This document shows positions 28,168 to 38,807 of a stretch of DNA of 64,000 nt, one piece after another. Each line of letters begins with the position of its first letter. The first letter of the stretch is position 1. The notes under the pieces were generated by a model, which saw nothing but the letters and a program-made list of their open reading frames with translations, did no database searches and was not told the origin of the DNA. The DNA lies in the NCBI GenBank assembly GCA_017983795.1, contig JAGOAS010000021.1, positions 1-64,000 of the forward strand, given 5' to 3'. Source of the stretch: Piscinibacter sp. (GTDB lineage: Bacteria; Pseudomonadota; Gammaproteobacteria; Burkholderiales; Burkholderiaceae_C). Made by a program: the position numbers and the translations under genes.

Positions 28168-28884
28168 TTACGGCTTGGCCGTCTTGGGCTTGGCCGGCGC
28201 CGAAGCCGGCGCCTCCGCGCTGGCGATGATGCCCATCGAGCCGGGCTGGGCGCCCGACCACAGCTTGCGCAGCCGTTCGAGTTCCTCGTCGTACAGCTTG
28301 GTGACGCGCACCATCTCGGCCTTCTGGTTGGCCACGAGGCTGCGCTGCGCCTCGGTGGTGGCGTCGTTCGCGTCGATCTGCTGCTTGAGCTTGGCCGGCA
28401 GCGGCTTGCCGACGTAGAACTCGGTCTCGTCCATCAGCGGCTTGCGCTCCTTCTCCAGGGCGGCCAGGCGCTGTTCGGACGCCTTGATGCCGGTGCGCAG
28501 GCTGTCCAGCGCCGCTTCACGCGCCTTGTCGTGCGCCTTCTGGTTCGGGAATCGCGCCAGCAGGTTGCGGTCGCGCCGGATCGCCTCGCGCTGCTGGGCG
28601 CGCGCCAGCGCTTCCTCCTGCTGCTTCGCTTCCATCGCGGCGCGCTCGTCGGAGGTCAGCTCGGGCGTACGCAGGCCGCGCGTCGAGCCGTCGGAGTTCA
28701 GGATGCGCTGCTCTTTCGAGGCGCACTCCGGAATCGGGCGATCCAGCACGACGGTGCGGCCGTTGACCACGCAGCTGTAGATCGCCCCCGGCTTCTTCTG
28801 CTCCTGCGCCAGCGCTGCGGCGGGCGCAGCCGCGATCGCCGCCGCGAGGGGCGTGGCTGCCAGCAGTCGGGCCAGGGCGTGCAC
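28168..28884 (-). CDS. Secreted DUF4124-like coiled-coil protein
   Basis: A 238-aa exported protein of unknown role. After a signal peptide (cleavage expected after AAPAAALAQ), a short DUF4124-like segment has IYSCVVNGRTVVLDRPIPEC with two Cys residues. It is followed by long charged helices (about 75-215) and an Ala/Pro/Lys tail. GTG at 28884 is chosen: GGAG precedes it, it lies one base after the pyrE stop, and it starts exactly at the signal peptide. Frames starting earlier would overlap pyrE. Confidence 0.75.
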   Translation of the reverse strand: MHALARLLAATPLAAAIAAAPAAALAQEQKKPGAIYSCVVNGRTVVLDRPIPECASKEQRILNSDGSTRGLRTPELTSDERAAMEAKQQEEALARAQQREAIRRDRNLLARFPNQKAHDKAREAALDSLRTGIKASEQRLAALEKERKPLMDETEFYVGKPLPAKLKQQIDANDATTEAQRSLVANQKAEMVRVTKLYDEELERLRKLWSGAQPGSMGIIASAEAPASAPAKPKTAKP

Positions 28885-28885
28885 G

Positions 28886-29563
28886 TCAGACTCCGTAGCG
28901 TTCTCGGTAGGCGGAAACCGCCGCGACATGGGCCTGGAGGCCGGCGTCGGCGGTTGAATTCAAGTATTGCAGCAAGTCGGCGAGCGTCGCGATCGCCGCC
29001 ACCGGCAGGGCAAGCTTTTGCTGGACATACTGCACGGCCGACCAGGGCGCGTCAGCGCCGTTCTCGGTGGCCTTCTCCTGCCGATCCAGCGCGATGGCCA
29101 CGCCGCAGGGCGTGGCGCCCGCCGCCTGGATCATCGAGATGGATTCGCGCACCGAGGTTCCTGCCGAGATGACGTCATCGACGATGAGAACGCGGCCGGC
29201 CACCTTCGCGCCGACCAGCGTGCCGCCCTCGCCGTGATCTTTGGCTTCCTTGCGGTTGTAGGCGAAGGGCACGTTGCGGCCGAGCCGCGCCAGCTCGATG
29301 GCCACCGCCGCCGCCAGCGTGATGCCCTTGTAGGCCGGGCCGAACAGCATGTCGAAGGGCAGCCCGGACGCCAGCAGGCGGCGTGCATAGAATTCCGCGA
29401 GGCGGCCGAGCTTGGCGCCGTCGTCGAACAGGCCGGCATTGAAGAAGTAGGGCGACAGCCGGCCGGCCTTGGTCTTGAATTCGCCGAAGCGCAGCACGCC
29501 GGCATCGACCGCAAACCTCACGAAGTCCTGGGCCAGGGGATCGGTGGCGGGGCTCGTCGTCAT
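28886..29563 (-). CDS. pyrE: Orotate phosphoribosyltransferase
   Basis: A 225-aa enzyme making orotidine 5'-phosphate from orotate and PRPP in pyrimidine synthesis. It shows [18 protein letters not shown] near the N-terminus, the PRPP-binding motif [18 protein letters not shown] and the flexible-loop region [13 protein letters not shown]. Length is normal for proteobacterial PyrE. Its start lies only 13 bp from the divergent exonuclease start. No clear ribosome-binding site is seen, so it may be leaderless or nearly so. Confidence 0.96.
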   Translation of the reverse strand: MTTSPATDPLAQDFVRFAVDAGVLRFGEFKTKAGRLSPYFFNAGLFDDGAKLGRLAEFYARRLLASGLPFDMLFGPAYKGITLAAAVAIELARLGRNVPFAYNRKEAKDHGEGGTLVGAKVAGRVLIVDDVISAGTSVRESISMIQAAGATPCGVAIALDRQEKATENGADAPWSAVQYVQQKLALPVAAIATLADLLQYLNSTADAGLQAHVAAVSAYRERYGV

Positions 29564-29576
29564 CGGAGGGTTTCTC

Positions 29577-30362
29577 GTGTTCCGTCTCGTCACGCTCAAT
29601 CTGAACGGCATCCGCTCGGCAGCGACCAAGGGCTTCGAGGCCTGGGCCGAAGGCGTGGCGGCCGATTGTATGGGGGTGCAGGAGGTCAAGGCGCAGGCCG
29701 CCGACGTGGCCGGCCGCTTCGAGAGCGTGGCCGGCCTTGCCGGGCACTTCCACTTCGCCGACAAGAAGGGCTACTCGGGCGTGGGCCTGTATACGCGCAA
29801 GAAACCCAGCGCGGTGATCACCGGCATCGGCAACCCCGAGTTCGACGCCGAGGGCCGCTACGTCGAGGCGCGCTACGACAACGCGCGGCGCAAGCTGTCC
29901 ATCATCAGCTGCTACTTCCCGAGCGGCTCCAGCGGCGAGGAGCGCCAGCAGGCCAAGTTCCGCTTCCTCGCCCTGATGGCGCCGCACCTCGTCAAGCTCA
30001 AGGCCGAGCGCGAGTTCATCCTGGTCGGCGACGTCAACATCGCCCACAAGGAGATCGACCTCAAGAACTGGAAGAGCAACCAGAAGAACAGCGGCTTCCT
30101 GCCCGAGGAGCGCGCCTGGATGAGCGAGCTGCTCGACGGCATCGGCCTGGTGGACGTCTTCCGCACGCTCAACCCGCACCCCGAGCAGTACACGTGGTGG
30201 AGCAACCGCGGCCAGGCCTGGGCGAAGAACGTGGGCTGGCGGCTCGACTACCACCTCGCCACGCCGGCGATCGCCGCCAAGGCACGCAGCGAGCACATCT
30301 ACCTCGAGCAGCGTTTCTCCGACCACGCGCCGCTGGTGATCGACTACGACTTCACACTCTGA
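29577..30362 (+). CDS. xth: Exodeoxyribonuclease III
   Basis: A 261-aa AP endonuclease and 3'-5' exonuclease of the EEP fold, acting in base excision repair. Visible are [19 protein letters not shown] with the metal-binding Glu, [15 protein letters not shown] with catalytic Asp and Asn, WRLDYHLAT and the terminal catalytic [13 protein letters not shown] at 29577 is chosen because GGAGGG precedes it and it matches the family N-terminus; an upstream in-frame start would run into pyrE on the other strand. Confidence 0.94.
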   Translation: MFRLVTLNLNGIRSAATKGFEAWAEGVAADCMGVQEVKAQAADVAGRFESVAGLAGHFHFADKKGYSGVGLYTRKKPSAVITGIGNPEFDAEGRYVEARYDNARRKLSIISCYFPSGSSGEERQQAKFRFLALMAPHLVKLKAEREFILVGDVNIAHKEIDLKNWKSNQKNSGFLPEERAWMSELLDGIGLVDVFRTLNPHPEQYTWWSNRGQAWAKNVGWRLDYHLATPAIAAKARSEHIYLEQRFSDHAPLVIDYDFTL

Positions 30363-30434
30363 GTTCGCGTTGCGCTCCGTCAACGCCGCGCGCGCCCGGC
30401 CCCCTAGGCTCGCGCGACGGGATCCGGACCGCTC

Positions 30435-32510
30435 ATGGACATCACGCGCTCAGCGCAACTCCGCTCATGGCTTGCGCTGTTGCCGCCGCTGGCGGCGCTG
30501 GCGGTGCAGCTGCTGCTGTGGTCGCTGATCCAGCCCTACGTCTGGTTTCTCTTCTACCCCGCGGTGTTCATCAGCTCGTGGATCGGCGGGTTCCGTGCCG
30601 GCCTGGGTGCCACCGCCCTGTCGACGCTGATCGTGCTGTGGTTCTTCGTGCCGCCGACCCACGCACTGCTCAAGGGCGAACCGCGGGCCTGGTTTCCGAC
30701 CGTGGTCTTCGTGGCCATGGGCGTGCTGTTCAGCATCTTCCATGAACGGCTGCGGCGCAGCGAGCGCCGTTCGCGCGACAGCGAGGCGCAGGCGCGCTCC
30801 ATGCTCGAAAGCGTGCGCCAGGGTGCCACGGTCTTCGAGGCCACCAACGAGGCCATCACGGTGACCGACACGGCGGCGCGGATCGTCGCCGTCAACGCCG
30901 CCTTCAGCACCATCACCGGCTTCGCGGCCGGCGAGGCGCTCGGCGCGACGCCGCGCATCCACCGTTCCGGCCGCCAGGACAAGGACTTCTACGAGCGCAT
31001 GTGGCACAGCCTGCAGACCACGGGGCAGTGGCAGGGCGAGATCTGGAACCGGCGCAAGAACGGCGAGACCTACCCGGCGTGGGAGAACATCAGCGCGGTG
31101 CGCGACGCCGACGGCACGGTCAGCCACTACGTGTCGATGCTGTCGGACATCACCGCCCTCAAGCAGGCCGAGGAACAGCTGCGCCACATGGCCTTGCACG
31201 ACGTGCTCACCGGGCTGCCCAACCGCCGCCTGCTCGCCGAGAACCTCGAGAGCGCCCTGGCGCGCGCCCAGCGGCACGGACACCGGCTGGCGCTGCTGTT
31301 CCTGGATCTCGATCGCTTCAAGCTGGTGAACGACACGCTGGGCCACGCCGCCGGGGACGAGCTGCTCGGGGAGGTCGCGCGCCGCCTGCGCGCCGCCGTG
31401 CGGCAGGAGGACCTGATCGCACGCCTGGGCGGCGACGAGTTCACCGTGGTGCTCGAGGAACTGCAGCACCCCGACAACGCCGCCCACCTGGCCAGGAAGC
31501 TGATCGAGGCCGTGGCGCGGCCGATGCAGCTGTGCGGGCGCGAGCTGACGCCGTCGACCAGCGTGGGCATCGCCATCTATCCGGACGACGCCCGCTCGGC
31601 CGCCGATCTGAGCAAGGCGGCCGACGCCGCGATGTACCGCGCCAAGCAGCGCGGCCGGCACACCTTCGAGTTCTATACGCCCGAGATCACGGCGGAGGCC
31701 ATGGAGCGGCTGGCCATCGAGAACGACCTGCGCCGCGCGCTGGCCCGCGGCGAGCTGCTGCTGTACTTCCAGCCGCAGGTGGCCTTGCGCAGCGGCCGCA
31801 TCCTCGGCTTCGAGGCGCTGCTGCGCTGGAATCATCCCGAGCGCGGCCTGCTGCTGCCGGACCAGTTCATCCCGATCGCCGAGGAATGCGGCCTGATCCA
31901 TGCCCTGGGCGGCTGGGCCATCGACGCGGCCTGCGCGCAGGCACGCCGCTGGGCGGACGCCGGACTGAACCCGCAGCGCATCGCCGTGAACGTGTCGGGC
32001 AGCCAGCTGCTGCACAAGCACCTGATCGAGACGGTGCGCGCCGCGATGGCCGAGCATCGCATCACGCCCGGCGAGCTGGACCTCGAACTCGAGATCACCG
32101 AGAGCGTCCTGCAGTCGGCCTCGCGCAGCGCGCCGGTGCTGAGGCAGCTGCGCGAGCTGGGCGTGCGCATCGCGATCGACGACTTCGGCACCGGCTATTC
32201 CTCGCTGGGCGTGCTGAAGCACATGCCCATCGACACCCTGAAGATCGACCGGCTGTTCATCCGCAACGCACCCGACGACAGCGACGCACAGGCCATCGCC
32301 AAGGCCATGATCGTGATGGCGCACGGGCTGGGGCTGCACGTGGTGGCCGAAGGCGTGGAGACGCCCGCGCAGTGCCGCTTCCTGCTGGAGCAGGGCTGCG
32401 ACGAAGTGCAGGGCCACCTGTATTCCCCGGCCCTGCCCGGCGACGAGGTGCCGGCCCTGATGGCGCACCACGCGGCAGGGTTGCCCTGGCCCGACACGAC
32501 GCACCACTGA
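30435..32510 (+). CDS. Membrane PAS-GGDEF-EAL protein (cyclic-di-GMP turnover)
   Basis: A 691-aa protein that makes and/or breaks cyclic di-GMP. Four membrane helices (about 10-105) resemble the KdpD/DUF4118 type. A PAS domain (about 125-235) is followed by a GGDEF domain (about 250-415) with an intact LGGDEF near 330 and an intact RxxD inhibitory site (RQED) five residues before it. The EAL domain (about 430-680) has GFEALLRW, NVSGSQL, ELEITES, DDFGTGYSSL, LKIDRLFI and AEGVE, all catalytic residues present. Both activities should work; which dominates cannot be read from the sequence. It is monocistronic. Confidence 0.95.
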   Translation: MDITRSAQLRSWLALLPPLAALAVQLLLWSLIQPYVWFLFYPAVFISSWIGGFRAGLGATALSTLIVLWFFVPPTHALLKGEPRAWFPTVVFVAMGVLFSIFHERLRRSERRSRDSEAQARSMLESVRQGATVFEATNEAITVTDTAARIVAVNAAFSTITGFAAGEALGATPRIHRSGRQDKDFYERMWHSLQTTGQWQGEIWNRRKNGETYPAWENISAVRDADGTVSHYVSMLSDITALKQAEEQLRHMALHDVLTGLPNRRLLAENLESALARAQRHGHRLALLFLDLDRFKLVNDTLGHAAGDELLGEVARRLRAAVRQEDLIARLGGDEFTVVLEELQHPDNAAHLARKLIEAVARPMQLCGRELTPSTSVGIAIYPDDARSAADLSKAADAAMYRAKQRGRHTFEFYTPEITAEAMERLAIENDLRRALARGELLLYFQPQVALRSGRILGFEALLRWNHPERGLLLPDQFIPIAEECGLIHALGGWAIDAACAQARRWADAGLNPQRIAVNVSGSQLLHKHLIETVRAAMAEHRITPGELDLELEITESVLQSASRSAPVLRQLRELGVRIAIDDFGTGYSSLGVLKHMPIDTLKIDRLFIRNAPDDSDAQAIAKAMIVMAHGLGLHVVAEGVETPAQCRFLLEQGCDEVQGHLYSPALPGDEVPALMAHHAAGLPWPDTTHH

Positions 32511-32608
32511 AGTGCACGCAGACGCACCAGCATTGGCATCAAGCACCAAGTAAGGTCGCAAAACAGATAATTTGGGGCATTCCCACCCCTCCAACCCCCG
32601 CCAGACCC

Positions 32609-33955
<1,347 letters not shown>

Positions 33956-33961
33956 GGCCGC

Positions 33962-34645
33962 TCACGGCAGCGCGCCGAGCACGCGCAGCAGCCACTGGTT
34001 GAGCGCGCCGATCTCGTCGGGGCACACCGAGTGCTCCATCGGGTACTCGTGCCACTCGACCGCGTGGCCGAGCGCCGCCAGCGCATCGCGCGAGGCGCGG
34101 CCGCGCGCCGGCGCGACGATCTCGTCCTCGCTGCCGTGCGCCAGGAAGATGGGCACGTCACGGTTCGCTTCGCTGCGCTCGGCCGCGGTGCTGTCGGCCA
34201 GCGGCAGGTAGCCCGACATGCCCGCCAGCCCGGCCAGGCGCTCGGGGTAGCGCAGCCCGGTCAGCAGCGTCATCGCGCAGCCCTGCGAGAAGCCGGCCAG
34301 CGCGATGCGATGGGCGGCGATGCCGCGTTCGCGCTCGCGGTCGATCAGCGCGGCGATCGCCTGCGCCGATTCGCGCAGGCCGGCTTCGTCTTCGCGGCGC
34401 TGCAGATCGGCGCCGAGGATGTCGTACCAGGCGCGCATGCGGTAGCCGCCGTTGATCGTCACCGGCCGCACCGGCGCGTGCGGGAAGACGAAGCGCACCG
34501 CGCCGACGGCCGAGAGGTCGAGCGCCTCGGCCACCGGCACGAAGTCGCTGCCGTCGGCGCCCAGGCCGTGCAGCACGATCACGCTGGCCACCGGGTGCTC
34601 GCCGGTGGCGCCTTCCAGGGTTTCGAGTTCGGGGCTGATGGTCAT
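33962..34645 (-). CDS. Alpha/beta hydrolase (carboxylesterase/phospholipase family)
   Basis: A 227-aa serine hydrolase of the phospholipase/carboxylesterase (Abhydrolase_2) family. It shows VIVLHGLGADGSDF, where the HG lies in the oxyanion region, the nucleophile elbow GFSQGCAM with Ser near 119, and the later Asp (HGSEDEIV) and His (MEHSVCPDE) of the triad. It is likely cytoplasmic, acting on short esters or lysophospholipids. It may be independent of the monooxygenase gene 43 bp upstream. Confidence 0.92.
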   Translation of the reverse strand: MTISPELETLEGATGEHPVASVIVLHGLGADGSDFVPVAEALDLSAVGAVRFVFPHAPVRPVTINGGYRMRAWYDILGADLQRREDEAGLRESAQAIAALIDRERERGIAAHRIALAGFSQGCAMTLLTGLRYPERLAGLAGMSGYLPLADSTAAERSEANRDVPIFLAHGSEDEIVAPARGRASRDALAALGHAVEWHEYPMEHSVCPDEIGALNQWLLRVLGALP

Positions 34646-34688
34646 GGCGCCATTCTGACCGCTGCCCGAGGGCTGCAGCGCCCGCCGC

Positions 34689-36596
34689 TCAGCCGCGCAC
34701 GCGCAGGATGGCGCCGAAGTAGGCCGTCAGTTCGTCGCGCGAGTGCAGCGGCAGCACGTGGCCGACATACTGGTCGGGCCGCACGATGACCACGCAGCCG
34801 GCGGCGCGATCGATGCCGCGCATCGCGAAGATGTCCTCGCCGCGCTTGAGGTCCGCGCAGAAGATCTTCTCGTAGTCGGTGAGCCCGTAGCGGCCCACCG
34901 CCGGGCGCAGCAGCGTGGGCATCGCCGCGTGGTCGAGCTCGCGGAAGCCCTGCTGGAAGACGGCGCGGGTGTCGATCACCGCGTCGATGTCCTCGCCCGC
35001 CACGGTGTGGCGGCGCAGCGGCGAGGCCCGGTCGTGCTCGAGCCAGTCGCACAGATTGGCGACGGCGCCGCCCGGCGTGCCCGCATCGCCGGCCGGCGCG
35101 AAGATGAAGAGGCGGAAACGCGCGTCGGCCGCTATGCAGTGGCCCAGGTGCATGGGCTTGGCGTCGGCCAGGCGCACCACCGGCGCCGAGTGGAAGCGCT
35201 TGCCGATGTCGAAGCCCGTGGCGAGCCGCTGGTGCGTGGGCGCGCCCGTCAACGCACTGCGCTCGTACTGGATGGTCAGCCCGCAGGTGAAAGGCAGGTT
35301 GGCGACGAACTCGCGCGCCACGCGCGGCAGGCCGTCTGCGCCGTCGTCCGCGGCGCGGGCGCCGACCACGCGCGCCCACTTGTGGTCGAACTCCACCAGG
35401 CCCTTGGCCGCGGCGCGCCGCTCGCCGGAGTAGCTGTGCAGCAGCGCCGGCTCGGCGCGGCCGGTCAGCACCGCGATCAGCTTCCAGCCGAGGTTGAAGG
35501 TGTCACCCATCGACACGTTCATGCCCTGCCCGGCCTTGGGGCTGTGGGTGTGGCAGGCGTCACCGGCCAGCATCACGCGCGGCGCGCGCGTCGCCACCTG
35601 CGCCTCGGGCACGTCGTCGAACTTGTCGGTCAGGCGGTGGCCGATCTCGTAGATCGACCACCAGACCACTTCCTTCACGTCGAGCGCGAACGGCCGGAAG
35701 ATGCGCTGCGCACGGGCGATGATGTCGGCGGCACCCATGCCGCGCTCGGCCACGCGCTCGTGCTCGCCCAAGGCGTCGAGCTCGACGTACAGGCGCACCA
35801 GATGCCCGCCCTCGCGCGGCAGCACCATCAGGATGCCCTCGTCCTTGGAGCGCACGAAGGACTTCATGCGCCAGTCGGGGAAGTCGGTGGTGGCCAGCAC
35901 ATCCATCACGCCCCAGGCCTGGTGCGCCGCATCGCCGTGCAGCGCGCCGCCGATGGCCGCGCGCACGTTGGAGCGCGCGCCGTCGCAGCCGATCACATAG
36001 TTGGCGCGCACGGTCGCCGTCTGGCCCTCGCGGCCGGGCGCGGTGTGCTCCAGCGTGACGGTCACCGGGTACTCGGCGGCGGCCGGGTCGATGCGCAGGT
36101 CGGCCACCTTCAGGCCGTAGTCGGGCTCGAGCCGCGTCGGCGAGTGGCGCATCACGTCGAGGAACATGTCGTGCACGCGCGCCTGGTTGATCAGCACGTG
36201 CGGCATCTCGGAGATGCCGTCGGGCACGTCCTGCACGCGCGCGACGCGCGTCAGCGGATCGCTGCCGCCGGGCGCCCAGAAGGTGGTCTCGTTGATCCAC
36301 ACCGACTCGCGCGCCACCTTCTCGCCGAAGCCGAAGGCCTGGAACATCTCCATCGAGCGCACGCTGATGCCGTCGGCCTGGCCCTTCTCCATGGGCCCGA
36401 GCTTGGGCTCGACCAGCAGGGTGCGGATCCGCGGCACGCGCGCCAGCTGCGCGGCCAGGCACAGGCCGGCCGGGCCCGAGCCGGCGATCAGCACGTCGAC
36501 CGTCTGCGGCAGGGGGTCGCCGGCGCGGCGGCAGCCCGGCGCCGCCGGCAGGACATCGGGATCGCCGGGATGGAAGCCGTTGGTGTGGAATTGCAT
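34689..36596 (-). CDS. mobA: FAD-dependent aromatic monooxygenase, 3-hydroxybenzoate 4-monooxygenase-like (MobA)
   Basis: A 635-aa flavoprotein hydroxylase. It resembles the Comamonas 3-hydroxybenzoate 4-hydroxylase in length and in its start (MQFHTNGFHPGDPDV against MQFHLNGF in that enzyme, from memory). FAD motifs are VLIAGSGPAGLCLAAQL (about 36-52), the NAD(P)H-linked GCDGARSNVR (about 208) and AGDACHTHSPKAGQGMN (about 342). The C-terminal thioredoxin-like domain ends in VVIVRPDQYVGHVLPL. The product would be protocatechuate if the substrate is 3-hydroxybenzoate; phenol-type substrates are an alternative. A MarR regulator is divergent, as with mobR. Confidence 0.85.
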   Translation of the reverse strand: MQFHTNGFHPGDPDVLPAAPGCRRAGDPLPQTVDVLIAGSGPAGLCLAAQLARVPRIRTLLVEPKLGPMEKGQADGISVRSMEMFQAFGFGEKVARESVWINETTFWAPGGSDPLTRVARVQDVPDGISEMPHVLINQARVHDMFLDVMRHSPTRLEPDYGLKVADLRIDPAAAEYPVTVTLEHTAPGREGQTATVRANYVIGCDGARSNVRAAIGGALHGDAAHQAWGVMDVLATTDFPDWRMKSFVRSKDEGILMVLPREGGHLVRLYVELDALGEHERVAERGMGAADIIARAQRIFRPFALDVKEVVWWSIYEIGHRLTDKFDDVPEAQVATRAPRVMLAGDACHTHSPKAGQGMNVSMGDTFNLGWKLIAVLTGRAEPALLHSYSGERRAAAKGLVEFDHKWARVVGARAADDGADGLPRVAREFVANLPFTCGLTIQYERSALTGAPTHQRLATGFDIGKRFHSAPVVRLADAKPMHLGHCIAADARFRLFIFAPAGDAGTPGGAVANLCDWLEHDRASPLRRHTVAGEDIDAVIDTRAVFQQGFRELDHAAMPTLLRPAVGRYGLTDYEKIFCADLKRGEDIFAMRGIDRAAGCVVIVRPDQYVGHVLPLHSRDELTAYFGAILRVRG

Positions 36597-36624
36597 GCTG
36601 GTCCTCGAGGTGCCGTCCGGCTAC

Positions 36625-36654
36625 GATACGCATGCATATGGTAAGCATACATAC
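36625..36654. promoter_or_regulatory. Inverted-repeat operator between mobA and its MarR regulator
   Basis: An imperfect inverted repeat pairs GATACGCATGC (36625-36635) with GCATACATACT (36644-36654), matching at 7 of 11 positions around an AT-rich 8-nt centre. It fills the short divergent promoter region and overlaps the first codons of the MarR gene if that gene starts at 36632. MarR proteins usually bind such palindromes in divergent intergenic regions, so this is the probable operator. Confidence 0.5.
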
Positions 36655-37093
36655 TAAAGCCGTCAAAGGCAGGGATCCGACCGAGATGGCCGGCCACCTG
36701 ATCCGGCGGCTGCACCAGCAGTCGACCCAGGTCTTCCAGGCGCGCACGCAGGCCGCCGGCTTCGACCTCACCTCGGTGCAGTTCGCGGCGCTCGACGGCA
36801 TCGAGCGACAGCCCGGCATCGACCAGGCCAGCCTGGCCGCGGCCATCAGCTTCGACCGCGCCACCATCGGCGGCGTGATCGACCGGCTGGAGCAGAAGGG
36901 CCTGGTGGAGCGCGCGGTCAGCGCCCAGGATCGGCGCGCGCGCCAGCTGCAGCTGACGGCCGCAGGCGTGCAGCTGCTGGCCGCCTGCCGGCCGGTGGTC
37001 GAGGCCCTGCAGGCCGAGATCCTGGCGCCGCTCTCGGCGGCCGAGCGCAAGAGCTTGCTGGCGCTGGCGCGCAAGGCACTCGGGCTGGGCTGA
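36632..37093 (+). CDS. MarR-family transcriptional regulator (MobR-like)
   Basis: A 153-aa winged-helix regulator. The first helix (HLIRRLHQQSTQVFQA) and the DNA-recognition region (PGIDQASLAAAISFDRATIGGVIDRLEQKGLVER) followed by the wing (SAQDRRARQLQL) are typical. It is divergent from the mobA-like gene, so by analogy with MobR it should repress that gene until the aromatic substrate binds. The start is uncertain: ATGs at 36632, 36638 and 36686 are in frame, none with a strong ribosome-binding site. Residues RDPTEM before 36686 look conserved in relatives, favouring an early start. Confidence 0.88.
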   Translation: MHMVSIHTKAVKGRDPTEMAGHLIRRLHQQSTQVFQARTQAAGFDLTSVQFAALDGIERQPGIDQASLAAAISFDRATIGGVIDRLEQKGLVERAVSAQDRRARQLQLTAAGVQLLAACRPVVEALQAEILAPLSAAERKSLLALARKALGLG

Positions 37094-37116
37094 GGCCGGC
37101 CCTACCATTGGCGGCC

Positions 37117-37758
37117 ATGAGCTTCCGCCACCGCACCATCCCCGTCACACCCTTCCAGCAAAACTGCTCGCTGGTGTGGGACGACGCCACGCACCAGGCC
37201 GCCGTCATCGACCCCGGCGGCGACATCGAGGTGCTGCTCGCCGCCGTGAAGGAGCTCGGCCTCACGCTCGAGCAGATCTGGCTCACGCACGCGCACATCG
37301 ACCACGCCGGCGCCACCGGCACGCTGGCGCGCACGCTCGGCCTGCCCATCGAAGGCCCGCACGAGGCCGACCAGTTCTGGATCGACGCGCTGCCGCAGCA
37401 GAGCCGCATGTTCGGCTTCCCCGAAGCCGAACCCTTCACGCCGACGCGCTGGCTGCACGACGGCGACACGGTGAAGATCGGCGGCTGCGAACTGCAGGTG
37501 CGCCACTGCCCCGGCCACACGCCGGGCCACGTGGTGTTCTTCGAGCCGGGCACGAAGCACGCCTTCGTCGGCGACGTGCTGTTCGCCGGCAGCATCGGCC
37601 GCACCGACTTCCCGCAGGGCGACTTCGACGCCCTGGTGCGCTCCATCACCACGCGGCTGTGGCCGCTCGGTGACGAGGTGCGCTTCACGCCAGGGCACGG
37701 GCCGCAGAGCACGTTCGGCCACGAGCGGCGCAGCAATCCCTTCGTCGGCGGGACTTGA
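37117..37758 (+). CDS. Metallo-beta-lactamase-fold hydrolase, glyoxalase II-like (YcbL type)
   Basis: A 213-aa hydrolase of the hydroxyacylglutathione hydrolase family. The metal site is complete: THAHIDHAG (about 55-63), CPGHTPGHVVF (about 131-141), FVGDVLFAGSIGRTDFP with the bridging Asp, and the final His in TPGHGPQSTFGHER. Small YcbL-type members lack the C-terminal glutathione-binding domain of GloB, as here. It lies 23 bp after the MarR gene in the same direction and may share its transcript. Confidence 0.9.
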   Translation: MSFRHRTIPVTPFQQNCSLVWDDATHQAAVIDPGGDIEVLLAAVKELGLTLEQIWLTHAHIDHAGATGTLARTLGLPIEGPHEADQFWIDALPQQSRMFGFPEAEPFTPTRWLHDGDTVKIGGCELQVRHCPGHTPGHVVFFEPGTKHAFVGDVLFAGSIGRTDFPQGDFDALVRSITTRLWPLGDEVRFTPGHGPQSTFGHERRSNPFVGGT

Positions 37759-37786
37759 GGGCACTTGCGATCGGGTCGCATGGATC

Positions 37787-37857
37787 CCGTTCGGGCTGAG
37801 CCTGTCGAAGCCCCACCGAGCCACTCGCTGGCCCTTCGACAGGCTCAGGGCGAACGG
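37787..37857. repeat. REP-like inverted repeat between convergent genes
   Basis: Two 24-base arms, CCGTTCGGGCTGAGCCTGTC (first 20 bases of 37787-37810) and the nearly complementary 37834-37857, pair at 22 of 24 positions around a 23-nt spacer. They fill the gap between the convergent hydrolase and M48 protease genes, where the hairpin could stop transcription from both sides. A single arm with one change recurs at 42378-42403. Motifs of this CCCTTCGACAGGCTCAGG type are dispersed in many high-GC betaproteobacterial genomes. Confidence 0.8.
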
Positions 37858-37874
37858 AAATCCTCCCGCCTGCG

Positions 37875-38786
37875 TCAGCTCTGCCTGGGCGGCGGCTCGT
37901 AGCGTCGCGGCGGCTTGGGCGCGCGCTCGTAGAGCGGCTTCACCTTGGGCAGGTTGGCCTCGATGTCGTGGATGCGCGTCGGGCCCGAGGGGTGGGTGCT
38001 CATGAACTGCGGCGGCGCGCCCTTGGCGGCCTGCGCCATCTTCTGCCACAGCGTCACGCCGGCGCCGGGGTCGTAGCCGGCGCGCGCGGCGAGCTCGATG
38101 CCGATCAGGTCGGCCTCGGATTCGTCTTCGCGGCTGAACCTGAGCGTCAGCAGGTTGCCGCCGATGTCGGCCGCGGCGCGCCCCATGTTGCCGAGCCCGA
38201 AGATGGCCGAGCCGATCTCGATGGCGCCGCGCGTGGCCATGGTCTTGCCCATGCGCTCGCGCGCGTGCTCGCGCAGCGCGTGCGCCGCCTCGTGGCCCAT
38301 GATCATGGCCACCTCGTCGTCGGTGAGCTGCAGCTGCTGCAGGATGCCGTAGTAGAAGGCGATCTTGCCGCCCGGCATGCAGAAGGCGTTGAGCTCCTTG
38401 CTGCCGATGACGTTGACCTCCCACTTCCAGCCCTGCGCGCGCGGGTTCCACTCGTAGGTGAAGGGAATGATGCGCTGCGCGATGGCGCGCAGGCGGATCA
38501 CCTGCGGGTGGTTGTCGGGCGCGAGCGCGTTCTTGGACGCGGCCTCCTGGCGCAGCTGCTGGTAGTTGCCCACGGCCGCCTTCTCCACCTGCTCGGCCGA
38601 CACCAGCTTGGTGAAGCTCGAGCGCGGGCCCACGTCCACGCCCTCGCGCGCCAGCGCCGGCAGCGCGGCGGCGGCGAGCAGGCCGCCGGTGAACAGGCGT
38701 CGCGAGTGCAGCGCGCAGCGGCAGCCGCGCGCGTGGACAAACGCGGGCAGGGCAATGTCGGCGTCGGTGCGGAAGCAGTCGTTCAT
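37875..38786 (-). CDS. M48-family metalloprotease
   Basis: A 303-aa exported zinc protease (LoiP/YcaL/BepA-like class). Residues 28-46 (SRRLFTGGLLAAAALPALA) form a twin-arginine-like export signal preceded by a 27-residue Cys-containing extension. The catalytic motif is GHEAAHALREHARERMG near 164. The third zinc ligand is the Glu in DESEADLIGIELAARAGYDP. THPSGPTRIHDIEANLP near the C-terminus is typical of the family. It probably degrades damaged envelope proteins. It follows ampG by 21 bp. Confidence 0.9.
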   Translation of the reverse strand: MNDCFRTDADIALPAFVHARGCRCALHSRRLFTGGLLAAAALPALAREGVDVGPRSSFTKLVSAEQVEKAAVGNYQQLRQEAASKNALAPDNHPQVIRLRAIAQRIIPFTYEWNPRAQGWKWEVNVIGSKELNAFCMPGGKIAFYYGILQQLQLTDDEVAMIMGHEAAHALREHARERMGKTMATRGAIEIGSAIFGLGNMGRAAADIGGNLLTLRFSREDESEADLIGIELAARAGYDPGAGVTLWQKMAQAAKGAPPQFMSTHPSGPTRIHDIEANLPKVKPLYERAPKPPRRYEPPPRQS

Positions 38787-38807
38787 GGCGCGGAATCTAA
38801 GCCAATC

